The notes: generated by a model from the sequence alone, not told the origin. DNA of 64,000 bases from Bradyrhizobium sp. CIAT3101 (GCF_029714945.1 NZ_CP121634.1:8825001-8889000), one strand, 5' to 3'. Counted from the stretch's first letter, positions 39,050-49,028 are shown. Program-made: numbers and translations.

Positions 39050-39250
39050 CAAAACCTAGGGGGCGCTGCAGGGCATTCGCGTCGTCCCACGGCGCGCTCA
39101 TCCAGACGTTGCGCACCTCCTCGGTGGTCACGATCACCGGCATCGCCGTCGATGGGTCGGTTTGACGACGGCATTCGGCGAAGTGCCGCGGTCGCCGTTG
39201 AAGGTGGCCCAGATACCGGCGAAGCAGAACAGCGATCGCTGACCGCAGTC
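39050..39250 (-). pseudogene. SRAP (YedK-like) SOS-response peptidase fragment
   Basis: Two out-of-frame pieces belong to one SRAP protein: LFCFAGIWATFNGDRG in one frame (about 39190-39240), and MPVIVTTEEVRNVWMSAPWDDANALQRPL in another (39057-39143). These are the middle and C-terminal blocks of the family, which covalently binds abasic sites in DNA. The catalytic N-terminal Cys2 region is missing and the middle is deleted, so the fragment is non-functional. Confidence 0.65.
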
Positions 39251-39392
39251 AGGCCGACCAGCGAATGCGTGCTGCGCACCGCCGGCACTTGACCTCAAGA
39301 TAGTAGAACCAAGCCTCGAACCTCGGACTCACTGACCAATACGCAACAGGGTCGAAGACTGGTAGCCTAAAGCCTTGTCGAAGATCATCGCG

Positions 39393-39608
39393 TCAGTGAT
39401 TCGGATTCTGCCTGAGAAGACGATCAATTAGCATTTGAACTCGCCGAACTGCCAGCAGCCCCAAGCGCGCTTGGACCTTGCCGGATCTGATCCTACCTCC
39501 GACAGCGAACGAGTATTGCCAGTATCCCGCTGGGTCTCGGCTTAGAGAGTACGGAGTCTCTCTATGTATGCCCTCGTACTCTGTAGGCAGGTTCGTCCGG
39601 CTTGGCAT
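39393..39608 (-). CDS. Small hypothetical protein
   Basis: A possible 71-aa basic protein if it starts at the ATG at 39608. The part from YSLSRDPAGYWQYSF to ARLGLLAVRRVQMLIDRLLRQ looks like a short folded domain with one amphipathic helix and has even codon use, but there is no visible ribosome-binding site. I do not recognise the family. It stands alone between gene fragments and may itself be a remnant. Confidence 0.35.
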   Translation of the reverse strand: MPSRTNLPTEYEGIHRETPYSLSRDPAGYWQYSFAVGGRIRSGKVQARLGLLAVRRVQMLIDRLLRQNPNH

Positions 39609-39689
39609 GCTTGAAATTATTGAGATAGAAATTCGCGATTCGGTTTGCCCGTTTGACGGCTGAAATATCCACCGGATCCGCGACACTAT

Positions 39690-40440
39690 TCCTGCTGTCT
39701 AATGCCGGACGATGCAGTTTTTCGGCGTGACAGGCGCGAGTTTCGTGCCCCAGCCGCAAAAAAGCGAACACTAGCTATTTGCTAATCCTATTTGCCGCTT
39801 TTGGTTGAGGACCGTTTGATCGACCAAAACTTTACGTTTCATAATTGCGATACAGAACTTGGCAGGCGACCGGTCCGAAATAATAGGATCAGTTGTTTGA
39901 CATGCGCAGACTGCGCCGCTGCTGCAGGAGATCGCGCTGCTTGAGTTCGGCTACGCCCGCACAAATCGTGGGTAGATCTACCGACAAACTCACCCAGCGC
40001 CGGCAGCTCGTATTCGCTTCGCGACAACGCCTCCCCCTCGAACGAATAGACGATAGTACAAGCGCGACGAGGAGCAGGTGTGGATCCGAGCCATGCCGCT
40101 GCTCAAAGAACCGCAAAATAGTTCGTGAAAGGTAAGCGAATCTGCACGCAGCTTTTTGGGCGCGTCCTTGCGTGGCGCGAGGGGCAGAGCCCTTCCATGT
40201 CCTTGCGGAGTGTCCATTGGGTGCGCTGGTGAGTACTATTTTGAGGTGATGCTGTCAGGTCGGGAGCAGAACGACGATGGCGACGGTCGATCAATCTTCC
40301 ATTCGCGGGGCGAGACCGCATGACCGTTTTTCGTCGCAGGCCTACCTCGGACTTAGAACGGGCGTCGGGGTGAACCGGCCCAATGGGCGCTCGAGGGTTG
40401 CCTTGACCGAGTGTCCTGCTCCCGGCCAAACAGGCCGGCG
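39690..40440. other. Intergenic, probable insertion-element debris
   Basis: About 750 bp without a clear gene. The right part (40100-40440) follows the IS110 transposase fragment and may be the tail of that element. Nothing else is identifiable. Confidence 0.35.
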
Positions 40441-40450
40441 CGAAATTTGA

Positions 40451-40705
40451 CTATGTTGTCGCCGGCTTCATCTCCCGGCCGATCGCCCAGATGAAGCCGA
40501 AGAGCTCGCGCTCGATTGCTGCCACGACGACGGGGGGCCTCTTTCCAGCAGCGCTTAGCGTCCGATATCGTTTGCAGAGCCGGAGCTGCGCCTTCCATGC
40601 AATATCTCGAACTGCTGTTGGAAGCCGTATCACTTCTGCCTTCTCTTGGGCTTTCTGCTTCATAGGGCTGGGGCGAGGCGAAGCCGGCTTTGCTTTCGGG
40701 GCCAT
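40451..40705 (-). pseudogene. IS110-family transposase C-terminal fragment
   Basis: The frame encodes RLPTAVRDIAWKAQLRLCKRYRTLSAAGKRPPVVVAAIERELFGFIWAIGREM. This matches the C-terminal helical end of IS110-type DEDD transposases (pattern W-K-A-Q-x-R-L-C-x-R-Y-R-x-L, then G-K, V-x-x-A-I-x-R-E-L). The DEDD catalytic domain and most of the Tnp_20 domain are absent, so the element is dead. Confidence 0.7.
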
Positions 40706-40721
40706 TTCTTGGACGGCTCAC

Positions 40722-41800
40722 GAGGCGGGGTGTAGGTCAAGCGAAGATTCTTGAGCACAAGCGCAATGCTCGAATGGATGTATCTCTGAGACCAACCGGC
40801 AGGCCTTCGACTACACGTCCTTGCAAGTTATCAAGCATCTGGCGCGCGACTAGGACACCAGCCACGCGTCCTGACTATGATTCCGCTCTTCGAGGCGAAG
40901 GCGAATCGAACGATTTTCACCCGGCAGATGGAATGGAGAGATGCGCAACGGCTCCGACCGACGCGACCGCTGCCCGGTGCATCGCCTTGCCGGCGGGTTC
41001 CGCAAGCGCTATGCAGGGAGAATTTGCCTGCAAACCCCGTCCGCTTCTCGGGTAACAGCCGCGTTCGAAGGAAAAAAACAAGCGGAGTTCGCGGGCAGCT
41101 GACGATCCCACCTACTGAAGCGTAGGGCGGGTTTATGGCGCTTCGCCAATCCGCGGAGGCGCTCGTTTCCCGATGACGAAATAGACGAATCCATAACCTG
41201 GGATGAATGCCGACCCGGCGGCATTGACAATGGAACGGTTTTGCAATCCTCGAATGATTCCCATTACCCGGCTAGCAAATACGGCAGTCGTCAAAAACCA
41301 ATGCCAAATTGACCCCAAACCGAATCCCCTTTTCAAGGCGCGTATAGCGAGCTCCAATTAAAAACGGCCTCAGCTGGCCGGGGGGCACAATGCTGAGGCC
41401 GTTCGTATTTGCTAGGATCTGTGGACCAGATCGAAGCGTGGCTCCAACGCGGTCTTTGGCCGTTTGTTCCGCGAATAGGAATGCCGCCATTCGGTGGTCG
41501 GGGTTCAGTGGATACGGGCCATCAGGCTAGTAAAGCTTCTTTCGATCGTAGTGGGCGACAATAATGAAGCATGGGACCGTCGTCAGGCGAACTCCTGCGC
41601 GCAAGGCCGAGCTTGATTCCGCAGACGATAGCGCCCATGGCTTGCAGCTCGTCCTAACGACGGTCGAACTCGGCCTTTGAAAGTCTCAGCCCTATTATGC
41701 GCCCGACCGCGTCAGCGGCCTTCTGACAGAGGCGCTCAGTGAAGGAAGGGCGTTAGATGCCGCACCTGGGACACCCTCGCTTTTTTGTCTGTCGGCCGTA
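40722..41800. other. Gene-poor stretch upstream of the catabolic locus
   Basis: About 1.1 kb with only short frames of mixed composition. A 74-codon minus-strand frame at 41133-41357 has two hydrophobic segments but no recognisable family. The one firm feature is the hairpin at 41364-41402. Confidence 0.4.
41364..41402 (-). terminator. Rho-independent terminator
   Basis: A perfect 11-bp stem (ACGGCCTCAGC and GCTGAGGCCGT) with a 17-nt loop. Read on the minus strand it is followed at once by TTTTTAATT. It would end minus-strand transcripts from the catabolic operon about 400 bp upstream. Confidence 0.75.
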
Positions 41801-42952
41801 CTAGATCCGACCTGCAGCCACGAGGCCAGTGAGGATCACAAGGGACTCAAACAAGAAGTAGCTCCCGAATATCAGTTCTGCGTCCGGCGCGGTGTCGATA
41901 TCGCGCGCCTCGGCTTTTCGGGTGAAGCATCCCCCAGTGAGCATTCCAAGCGGACGCTGATCGCCAGGGCGGATGGGCGTCAGGTATCCCGAGATCAGCT
42001 GAGCCACGGTACGTTCCGCGAACTCTCGGTACTTGGCGCCATGAACGGTGCCGAGTGCAGACGCAAGTCGCAAGGATGCTGCGGCGGCGATCGCAGTGGC
42101 CGCGGTATCCCTGCTTGTACTCGGAATCGCCGGGTCATCAAAGTCCCAGTATGCAACCAGGTCCGCTGGAACGTGGGCGATCCACCAGTCCAGCAAGCGC
42201 ACGGCATATTCGCGCCACACGGGCTCCTTGGGACGGACCATGGCTGCATGAGCTGTATAGAGCATCGCCCACCCCTGCGCTCGTCCCCAGGTGCTCACAT
42301 CGCTGTATCCCTTATGCGTATGCGTTCTCAACACCTTCCCGGTCTGCGGGTCGAGTGTTGACGATTGGATCACCGAATGATCGGGGCGCACATGGATCTC
42401 CAATACCCTACGCATGTGGGCGTTGGCGACGTTCTCCATGTGCGAGTCACCCAGCTGGTTGGCGGCCCAGTAAAGCAGGCCAGTGGCCTGGAGGGAATCG
42501 ATGCTGCTTTCAGCTGTCCCGACGGCGCTTGCCTCCTCAGCATCCTGGCCTAGCGGGATCAGGCCCAGTTTCGGGTCGAACATCTGCGTCAGAGACCTAG
42601 CCGCCGTGAGAGCCGCATCACGTGCCGTTTCATCTCCGAAGAGGATACTTCCAAGCGCCGCACCGTGGTAGAAGCCAAAGCCCTTGAATGCCGTCCGGCG
42701 CTCGGCGCGAGGCAGCATCCTCGCCTGCGCGGCATGGGCGTCAGATAAAGGAAAGCGCTGCGGGTCCGCCAGATGGGCGAGCCAGAGTTCGCCGACGAAG
42801 GCGCCGCCGGTCCAATCACCATCGGGCGTGAACCTCCATTGTCCATCCTCTGTGCGGGCCCAATGCGGGAGTCCCGCTGTGGCAGCGTCCCTCGTTTGGG
42901 CAATGCGCGCCAGCATACGCTCGCGAGCAGGCAAGAAGTTGCTTTTCGACAT
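41801..42952 (-). CDS. Glycoside hydrolase family 88/105-type unsaturated uronyl hydrolase
   Basis: This is a 383-aa (alpha/alpha)6-barrel enzyme. Recognisable blocks are SSIDSLQATGLLYWAANQLGD, where the Asp of SID fits the catalytic Asp of family 88. Further on are HTHKGYSDVSTWGRAQGWAMLY, AYWDFDDPAIPSTSRDTAATAI and FGSYFLFESL at the end. These enzymes hydrate the 4,5-double bond of unsaturated glucuronyl or galacturonyl sugars left by polysaccharide lyases. The start at 42952 has GGAG five bases upstream; the frame extends 23 codons further without such a site. No signal peptide is visible, so it should act in the cytoplasm on an imported oligosaccharide. The gene follows the MFS transporter by 68 bp. 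Confidence 0.85.
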   Translation of the reverse strand: MSKSNFLPARERMLARIAQTRDAATAGLPHWARTEDGQWRFTPDGDWTGGAFVGELWLAHLADPQRFPLSDAHAAQARMLPRAERRTAFKGFGFYHGAALGSILFGDETARDAALTAARSLTQMFDPKLGLIPLGQDAEEASAVGTAESSIDSLQATGLLYWAANQLGDSHMENVANAHMRRVLEIHVRPDHSVIQSSTLDPQTGKVLRTHTHKGYSDVSTWGRAQGWAMLYTAHAAMVRPKEPVWREYAVRLLDWWIAHVPADLVAYWDFDDPAIPSTSRDTAATAIAAAASLRLASALGTVHGAKYREFAERTVAQLISGYLTPIRPGDQRPLGMLTGGCFTRKAEARDIDTAPDAELIFGSYFLFESLVILTGLVAAGRI

Positions 42953-43020
42953 GTTCTCTCCAAACGAACTCTCTGAGACCCCAGGCGAAGTCCGATTTTT
43001 TAGCGACGAGGGGCTTTTCA

Positions 43021-44367
43021 TCAGTCGCCGATGTAGACGTGGCCGCGCTTCTTCGCGGCGTGATAAACAACAACGCTCAGGACCGCGATCACCGATCCAT
43101 AGACGGGAAACATCCAGGCCATCCGCTCATGCTGCAACCACACCAGCAAATAGGGTGACGTCCCGCCAAACAGCGATACCCCGAGCGCATACCCAACAGC
43201 GATACCCGTCGTACGCACCGCGCGCGGCATCAGCGTGGTTGCGATGAAGTTGTAGAGAGCCATGTTGAAGCCGACGATCGCGCCTCCGAACACCATCACG
43301 AAGAAGAACGTGGAAATGCTCTTCTCAGAATAAACCAGCGTGAGAAAGAAGCAGGCGACGAGCAGCAGCCGGAGGAGCGTGAATGCGCGCGAGGGCCTGA
43401 CCTTATCTGCGAAGGCGCCCACGAACGGCGCTGTGACGATCCAGATCACGCCCATCAGAGTCGTAATCCCGTACACCCAGGTGCTGTTCTCCTTGAACAC
43501 GCCGTTGGCGAGGTTGGGCAAACCAGCATTCCAGGCGTAGTTCGCGATTTGCACCGCTCCGACGACCAGGATGACGGCGAGCAGCGAAAGCCGTACGCTC
43601 CAAAGCGTCTTCCACACGTCGCCCGAGGTTTCCTGAGTTCGCGACAGTTCGTCGCGGTGCATGACGTGCTTGATCAAGGTCTCTGGCAATTTGCTACGCA
43701 AATAGATGATGAGCAGGCCGAGTACTCCGCCGACTGCAAAGGGCAGCCGCCAGGCCCATTCGTGCATTATCTCGGGAGCCACGGAGGCACTCACGAAAAA
43801 GGCGACCAAACTGGATGCGAAGACACCGAGCTGGATAAATGTGCCACTGATCAGACCAAGGTAGCGCCCCTCCTCGCGCGGCGGTGCAAGTTCGATCGCG
43901 ATGGCGTTGGCAACACCCGCTTCAGCGCCAGTGGCAAGCCCCTGGATGAGCCGGATGAGCAACAATATCACCGCCGCCGCGACGCCAAGCTCCTTGTAAC
44001 CCGGCAACACGGAAATCAGCAGCGAGCACAATGCCATCGCGGTGACGGAGATCATCATCACCCGCTTGTGGCTGATGCGATCGGCAATAGGACCGAGTAT
44101 CGCTGCGCCGACCGGTCGAGCGAAGAAGCCCGCGCCGTACACGGCAAGTGCGGCGAGCAACGACGTCGTCGGGTCACTGGAGGGAAAGAAGAGCGGCGAC
44201 AGAAAAGAAGCCATCATTCCATAAACGGTCCAGTCGTACCACTCCAGAGCTACGCCACCGCCTAAAGCTATGGTCATGCTCTTAGTGGCAACTTGTTTTT
44301 CGTGCGGCATCGCCGGCGCGATGGTTTGCGGTGTGGCTGGAGCAATGGGTTCAACAATAGTGGTCAT
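43021..44367 (-). CDS. MFS transporter, metabolite:H+ symporter (MHS) family
   Basis: A 448-aa membrane protein with 12 hydrophobic segments. The MHS hallmark VALEWYDWTVYG is in segment 1, and the loop 2-3 motif has GPIADRISHKRVMM. IQGLATGAEAGVANAIAIE fits segment 4-5. The family carries small organic acids, betaines or shikimate with protons. Substrate inference from neighbours: a uronic-acid-derived or related acid. A LacI-type operator lies 25 bp upstream of the start codon. Confidence 0.9.
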   Translation of the reverse strand: MTTIVEPIAPATPQTIAPAMPHEKQVATKSMTIALGGGVALEWYDWTVYGMMASFLSPLFFPSSDPTTSLLAALAVYGAGFFARPVGAAILGPIADRISHKRVMMISVTAMALCSLLISVLPGYKELGVAAAVILLLIRLIQGLATGAEAGVANAIAIELAPPREEGRYLGLISGTFIQLGVFASSLVAFFVSASVAPEIMHEWAWRLPFAVGGVLGLLIIYLRSKLPETLIKHVMHRDELSRTQETSGDVWKTLWSVRLSLLAVILVVGAVQIANYAWNAGLPNLANGVFKENSTWVYGITTLMGVIWIVTAPFVGAFADKVRPSRAFTLLRLLLVACFFLTLVYSEKSISTFFFVMVFGGAIVGFNMALYNFIATTLMPRAVRTTGIAVGYALGVSLFGGTSPYLLVWLQHERMAWMFPVYGSVIAVLSVVVYHAAKKRGHVYIGD

Positions 44368-44391
44368 TCATTTCCCCCGGTTCATTCATAT

Positions 44392-44405
44392 TGAAAACGT
44401 TTACA
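44392..44405. promoter_or_regulatory. LacI/GalR-type operator upstream of the MFS gene
   Basis: TGAAAACGTTTACA is a near-palindrome around a central CG, the hallmark of LacI/GalR-family sites. The flanking 4 bp (TTTT) extend a match with the site at 47813. It sits 25 bp before the MFS start, a position suited to repression. Confidence 0.75.
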
Positions 44406-44485
44406 TTTTGGCGCGAACGACCCGCGTTGAGTGGTGCCGCGTGGACGACCGCTAAGTCAGAGGGCTGTCTGAGCTCTGCTCCCCG

Positions 44486-45271
44486 TCAACGTCCGGTGAA
44501 TACCGGTGGCCGCTTTTCGACGAAGGCAGCCATGCCCTCCTTTTGGTCATCAGTGGTGAACGCATATCGGATTGCGCGCCGCTCGACTGCCAAGCCGGCC
44601 GACAGCGGTATTTCGTACGCGGCCTGAATCGATTCCTTGGCAAGCCGGGTCGCGATCGGGGCACGGCTGGAGATGATCTGCGCTATAGTGAGCGCACGCG
44701 TGAGCAGTTCGGATGCCGGCAGCATTTCCGATGCGAGCCCCGCCGCCACAGCCTGTTCGGCTCCGATCGGCTCACCTGTCAAGATCATCTGCATGGCCAG
44801 CGATTTGCCAACAGTTCGCGTCAAACGCTGTGTGGCGCCGTCACCCGGCATGATTCCGATGGTTATTTCCGGTTGCGCCAGTACGGTGTCGTCCGCCACC
44901 AGCAGGATGTCAGCAAGCATTGCGAGCTCGAGGCCGCCGCCCAGGCACACGCCACGAACCGCGGCAATGAGCGGCTTTGCGAAGTCAGAGATGGTGTCCC
45001 ATGCCTGCTGACGTGCGGGATCGCTGAGGGCCTCGAAGCCGTGTTGCTGCATCTCCTTGATGTCGGCGCCGGCCGAGAAGGCGCGTTCGTCTCCAGTGAG
45101 AACTACACACCGAACAGTCTCGTCGGAATGAGCTGTGCGAAGCGTATCGGCAAGCTCGACTAACAGTGCCGCACTCAAGGCATTTCTCTGCCTTGACCGA
45201 TTGAGTCGGAGCAGGAGAATGGCCGGCTCAGGCCGCTCGACCATAATAAGATTCTCGGTGACGCCGTTCAT
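44486..45271 (-). CDS. Enoyl-CoA hydratase/isomerase (crotonase) family protein
   Basis: This 261-aa crotonase-fold protein has the oxyanion-hole strand GDERAFSAGADIKEM and the second glycine-rich loop RGVCLGGGLELAMLADI. The PEITIGIMPGDGATQRL segment and AAGLASEM match enoyl-CoA hydratases that keep both glutamates. It hydrates trans-2-enoyl-CoA or catalyses a related step. It is the third gene of a minus-strand operon after another crotonase and a CoA-transferase, 64 bp from the previous gene. The substrate is unknown. Confidence 0.88.
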   Translation of the reverse strand: MNGVTENLIMVERPEPAILLLRLNRSRQRNALSAALLVELADTLRTAHSDETVRCVVLTGDERAFSAGADIKEMQQHGFEALSDPARQQAWDTISDFAKPLIAAVRGVCLGGGLELAMLADILLVADDTVLAQPEITIGIMPGDGATQRLTRTVGKSLAMQMILTGEPIGAEQAVAAGLASEMLPASELLTRALTIAQIISSRAPIATRLAKESIQAAYEIPLSAGLAVERRAIRYAFTTDDQKEGMAAFVEKRPPVFTGR

Positions 45272-45335
45272 TTGATTCCTTTGACCACGAATTATGCAGA
45301 GGCTTCTTGGTATCCTCAGCGAAGGTTACTCGGAG

Positions 45336-46100
45336 CTACGCGCCGGCGGTCTTGTTGGGACGAAAGCGTTGCATGTTCGCCCGCGCCGTGTCGTGGAGAA
45401 TATCCTGAGCGAAGTAGCGGTTTGCCAGGTCATCCATGACTTCTGCCTTCGCCGTTACCGAAGTGGAGAAGAACTGCTTCGTCGTCAGCACCGCATGAGG
45501 CGGCATGGCCGCCAGGCCTTTTGCGTAACGAAGCGCCGCAGCGCGGGCAGTTTCAGTTGGAGGCGACAAAACGTCAGCTAACCCTAGCCGGTGAGCCTCC
45601 GCGCCGTTGATTGCAGTCGGGCTCCAACTCAAGGAGCGAGCGGCAAACGGTCCAACGCGCGCGGCCAAAGTCTGAAGCCCAAAGCCAGGCAACCATCCCA
45701 ACGAGACTTCCGGCAAGTGCCAGCGTGTCAAAGGAGCTGTTACGACAACGTCGCAGGAGGCGGCGAGCATGAATCCGCCGCCCAAGGCAAATCCATCAAC
45801 AGCACAGACGACGGGCTTTCTGACGAGAGCGAGAGAGCGCACAAATGCCCCCAATCGCTGATTGAGGTCGAAAGTGTTGTTGATGTCCCCTGCCGCAAAG
45901 TCCTTCAGGTCGGCACCAGCTGAGAAACCAGGGCCGTTTCCTGTGAGCAATATCACGTTGACGTCTTGGTCGGTTGCGGCCCTGCTTACAGATTCAAGCA
46001 GATCTGCCAGAAGGTCTTCGCCCAAAGCGTTCCGTCGCTCTGGCCTATTCAGCGCCAGAATTTCGACCTTGTCCTCGTAATCTCTCGTCACGAATTTCAC
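45336..46100 (-). CDS. Second enoyl-CoA hydratase/isomerase family protein
   Basis: This 254-aa crotonase has GNGPGFSAGADLKDF and VDGFALGGGFMLAASCDVV. The region LPEVSLGWLPGFGLQTL lacks the GGTQRL ending of classical hydratases, so its reaction may be isomerisation, decarboxylation or hydrolysis of a CoA ester rather than simple hydration. It follows the CoA-transferase gene by 9 bp, so co-transcription is likely. Confidence 0.85.
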   Translation of the reverse strand: MKFVTRDYEDKVEILALNRPERRNALGEDLLADLLESVSRAATDQDVNVILLTGNGPGFSAGADLKDFAAGDINNTFDLNQRLGAFVRSLALVRKPVVCAVDGFALGGGFMLAASCDVVVTAPLTRWHLPEVSLGWLPGFGLQTLAARVGPFAARSLSWSPTAINGAEAHRLGLADVLSPPTETARAAALRYAKGLAAMPPHAVLTTKQFFSTSVTAKAEVMDDLANRYFAQDILHDTARANMQRFRPNKTAGA

Positions 46101-46109
46101 GTCAGCCTC

Positions 46110-47705
46110 CTAACTGTGCCCGACGCTGTCATGGAAGTGCGCGGCCAAGTTCATCGGCTCATTTCTGAAGATCCTTGGATCCATCAGCTTAAGGTCGGGT
46201 GATACGGCCACGTCGAACTCAATATTCAGTAACACGTGTTTTTCGACTGATATGCCAGGCGCCACTTCGGTCAGCATCAGGCCCTTCGGCGTGAGCTTGA
46301 ACACGGCGCGCTCCGTGATGAAGACGACGTCTTGCTGGCGCTCCTTCGCAAGAGCGCCACTGAAGGTGATTTGGTAGACGTCTTTGACCCACTTCTTGAC
46401 CGCCCCCTCATTGGCAATGACAAGAGAACCACCCTTCGGAACCACCTCCAAACCAGCCGCGGTGAGTGTGCCAGAGAAGACGACTTTTCGAGCGCCCTGG
46501 CTAATATTGATGAAGCCGCCAGGTCCTATGATCTTGTCGCCGAAGCGGCTCACATTGACATTGCCGTGGCAATCGACTTCGGCCGACGAGAGGAACGCGA
46601 TGTCGAGCCCGCCGCCATCGTAGAAGTCAAACTGATCTGGCTGCGGCGCGATCATGTCGTAGTTCGTACCAGCACCCGCATCCTGTCCGGGCGCGGGAAT
46701 GCCGCCGATCACGCCTTGCTCAGCCGTCAACGTGACCGAGCGATATATTCCTTCCTCGGCGGCCACGACGGCAATGCCGTTCGAGATTCCATAGCCAATG
46801 TTGACAGTAGCGCCGGGAGCCAGCTCAAGAGCTGCGCGCCGCGCGATGATCTTTCTCACATCGAATGGCAGAGAGTCTATTTTGCCGTCCGGCACGCGCA
46901 ATTTGCCGGCATAGGCTGGACTATACTCCGTGGCATAGGTCTGGCGCTGATTGGGGTCGACGACGAGGTAATCGACGAGAACGCCCGGTATTCTTACTTC
47001 GCGTTGATTCAACGTGTTGGAGGCCGCGACCCGTTTGACCTGGACGATGACTATCCCACCTGAGCGGCGCGCTGCAGCGGCAATCGACATACTTTCGCCG
47101 ACATAAGCCTCGTCTTCGAGCGAGATATTCCCCTTTTCGTCCGCGATGCTGCCCCTCAAGATCGCGACCTGGATGGGGAAAGTCTTATAGAGCAGATGCT
47201 CCTCGCCCTCGATATTGACAACGGCAACCATATCCTCCTTGCTGCACTCGCTTTGCTTGCAGCCGCCGATGCGCGGATCGGCGAAGGTCCGGAGCCCGAC
47301 CTTGGTAATTACGCCGGGACGACCAGCGGCATTTTCACGCGCGAGCTGCGCCAACACGCCCTGAGGCAGCGTGTATGCTTCAATTTCGTTGGCCAGCGCC
47401 CGCTTCCCGAGCGCGGGACAATTGTTCAAGCCGCTCGCGACAACGCGACGAACCAGCCCGGGAGCCGCTAATTTGTTGAATCCGGTCGTAGCCCAATCGC
47501 CAATGGCCACAGTACCGACCAGCATCAGATTTTGAGGCGATCCCTGCTCGGAGTGAACGTCGCGAAGCGCGTCGATCATCAGCTCCGGGATTGCAACTCC
47601 GGCTGAACCGCCAAAGTAGACGCAATCGCTATCCGAGATGAGCGATACGGCTTGTCTGGCCGTAATGATTGGCACCTCGCCCGTTCGTTTGTTCCTGGCT
47701 TGCAT
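46110..47705 (-). CDS. Type I acyl-CoA:carboxylate CoA-transferase (propionate/acetoacetate-type)
   Basis: This 531-aa fused alpha/beta CoA-transferase has an N-terminal half with SDCVYFGGSAGVAIPELMIDAL. The C-terminal half has the active-site region TAEQGVIGGIPAPGQDAG, in which the Glu forms the glutamyl-CoA thioester, and GPGGFINISQGARKVVFSG. Such enzymes activate a carboxylic acid with CoA from acetyl-CoA. I place the start at the ATG at 47705, which has GGAGAGG just upstream, rather than six codons earlier. It heads an operon with two crotonases, pointing to activation and beta-oxidation-like breakdown of an imported acid. Confidence 0.9.
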   Translation of the reverse strand: MQARNKRTGEVPIITARQAVSLISDSDCVYFGGSAGVAIPELMIDALRDVHSEQGSPQNLMLVGTVAIGDWATTGFNKLAAPGLVRRVVASGLNNCPALGKRALANEIEAYTLPQGVLAQLARENAAGRPGVITKVGLRTFADPRIGGCKQSECSKEDMVAVVNIEGEEHLLYKTFPIQVAILRGSIADEKGNISLEDEAYVGESMSIAAAARRSGGIVIVQVKRVAASNTLNQREVRIPGVLVDYLVVDPNQRQTYATEYSPAYAGKLRVPDGKIDSLPFDVRKIIARRAALELAPGATVNIGYGISNGIAVVAAEEGIYRSVTLTAEQGVIGGIPAPGQDAGAGTNYDMIAPQPDQFDFYDGGGLDIAFLSSAEVDCHGNVNVSRFGDKIIGPGGFINISQGARKVVFSGTLTAAGLEVVPKGGSLVIANEGAVKKWVKDVYQITFSGALAKERQQDVVFITERAVFKLTPKGLMLTEVAPGISVEKHVLLNIEFDVAVSPDLKLMDPRIFRNEPMNLAAHFHDSVGHS

Positions 47706-47812
47706 ATCCTCTCCATTCCCCAACGGCTCATCGCTCCTGTCGCCTCAGCTTCGCTTGGAAGCTCAACGGCCATTCCGTTCGCGATCACTTCTGTAGCCGA
47801 AGACGCGGCTTG

Positions 47813-47826
47813 TGAAAAGGTTTACA
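47813..47826. promoter_or_regulatory. LacI/GalR-type operator in the divergent promoter region
   Basis: TGAAAAGGTTTACA differs by one base from the site at 44392 and shares the following TT. It lies about 108 bp upstream of the CoA-transferase start and about 150 bp upstream of the lacI-type gene, so it could control both. Confidence 0.7.
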
Positions 47827-47975
47827 TTATGCGGCTCGCGCCGGCAAGGGGTAAAAATTGGATGGAATGACCTCCGGAGAAATTAGATTTATTTCAATAG
47901 CTTGACAGCGGATTGATCTATCCTTCGAGCCGGAGTATGATGATAACGATTTCATCGAGCGAGTAGAACCAGGCC

Positions 47976-49028
47976 ATGATGTCGGAAAAGATCACGCACG
48001 TTGATCAAAGCAGGCAATCGCCGACGGTAGTCGAAATAGCTAAGCGCGCCGGATGTTCGATCGCGACTGTCTCGCGCGTTCTAAATCGCCCCCAAAGTGT
48101 CGCGCACGAAATGAGAGAGCGGATCCTAAGGATCGTCGAAGAAGTCGGCTACGTTCCAAATGGATCGGCGCGCGCGCTGCGATCCTCGCGTTCCCGGCTG
48201 ATTGGCTTGATCGTTCCGACATTGGACAGCGCGATCTTCACTCGAATGCTGGAAGGGCTTGAGAGCCGACTAGCACCAGCGGGAGCATCGCTGATCTATT
48301 CTGCGACCGGTTACGATCTGGATCGGGAGATTCGGGAAGTACGCAATCTCATCGAAAAAGGCGTTGATGGCATTGTTCTCGTGGGCACGACGCACCGCAA
48401 GGAAACTCTGAAACTGTTGCACGAACGCAGGGTGAGATTCGCTGTCACCTATTCGCTCTCAAACGATCATTCGATTCCCAGCATGGGCTTTGACAACCGC
48501 AGTGGCGGGGCGCTGGCAGCAAACTATCTTGCAGACCTCGGTCACAAGCACCTTGCGGTCATTGCTGGGATTACGCGGGAGAATGAACGTGCATCTGGCC
48601 GCCTCGAGGGCTTTTTGGCTGCTGCCGAACGTCGTGGAATTAGTCGCTCCAGCATCGTCGTCGTGGAGGCACCATACGAGTTCAGCCGCGGCCGGGCCGC
48701 GGTCAAGCTCATTCTCAATCAAAACAGAAATGTAACTGCGATATTTTGCGGGAGCGACGTACTTGCTGTCGGAGCGCTTCGTGGTTGCAGGGATGCTGAA
48801 CTAAGCGTCCCTCAAGACATATCGATGATTGGTTTCGATAACCTCGATATTGCCGAATATCTCACTCCTGGCCTCACCACCGTCGACGTTCCCGCGCGGC
48901 TGATGGGCGAACAAGCCGCTAATTACTTTTTGGCAGATCACAATTCGCTCGACATACGCTCCAGAGTAGAGCTCGAGACGCGGCTGATCGTACGAGAATC
49001 GACTGCGCCCGCGAGAGATCGACGGTAA
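47976..49028 (+). CDS. LacI-family transcriptional regulator
   Basis: This 350-aa regulator has an N-terminal LacI helix-turn-helix (TVVEIAKRAGCSIATVSRVLNRP, about residues 16-40), the hinge region PNGSARALRSSRSRLIGLIVP, and a periplasmic-binding-like sensor domain with FCGSDVLAVGAL and ISMIGFDNLDIAEYLTPGLTTV. It is transcribed divergently from the CoA-transferase operon. Two matching operators in this locus make it the probable local repressor, relieved by a sugar or acid metabolite. Confidence 0.9.
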   Translation: MMSEKITHVDQSRQSPTVVEIAKRAGCSIATVSRVLNRPQSVAHEMRERILRIVEEVGYVPNGSARALRSSRSRLIGLIVPTLDSAIFTRMLEGLESRLAPAGASLIYSATGYDLDREIREVRNLIEKGVDGIVLVGTTHRKETLKLLHERRVRFAVTYSLSNDHSIPSMGFDNRSGGALAANYLADLGHKHLAVIAGITRENERASGRLEGFLAAAERRGISRSSIVVVEAPYEFSRGRAAVKLILNQNRNVTAIFCGSDVLAVGALRGCRDAELSVPQDISMIGFDNLDIAEYLTPGLTTVDVPARLMGEQAANYFLADHNSLDIRSRVELETRLIVRESTAPARDRR

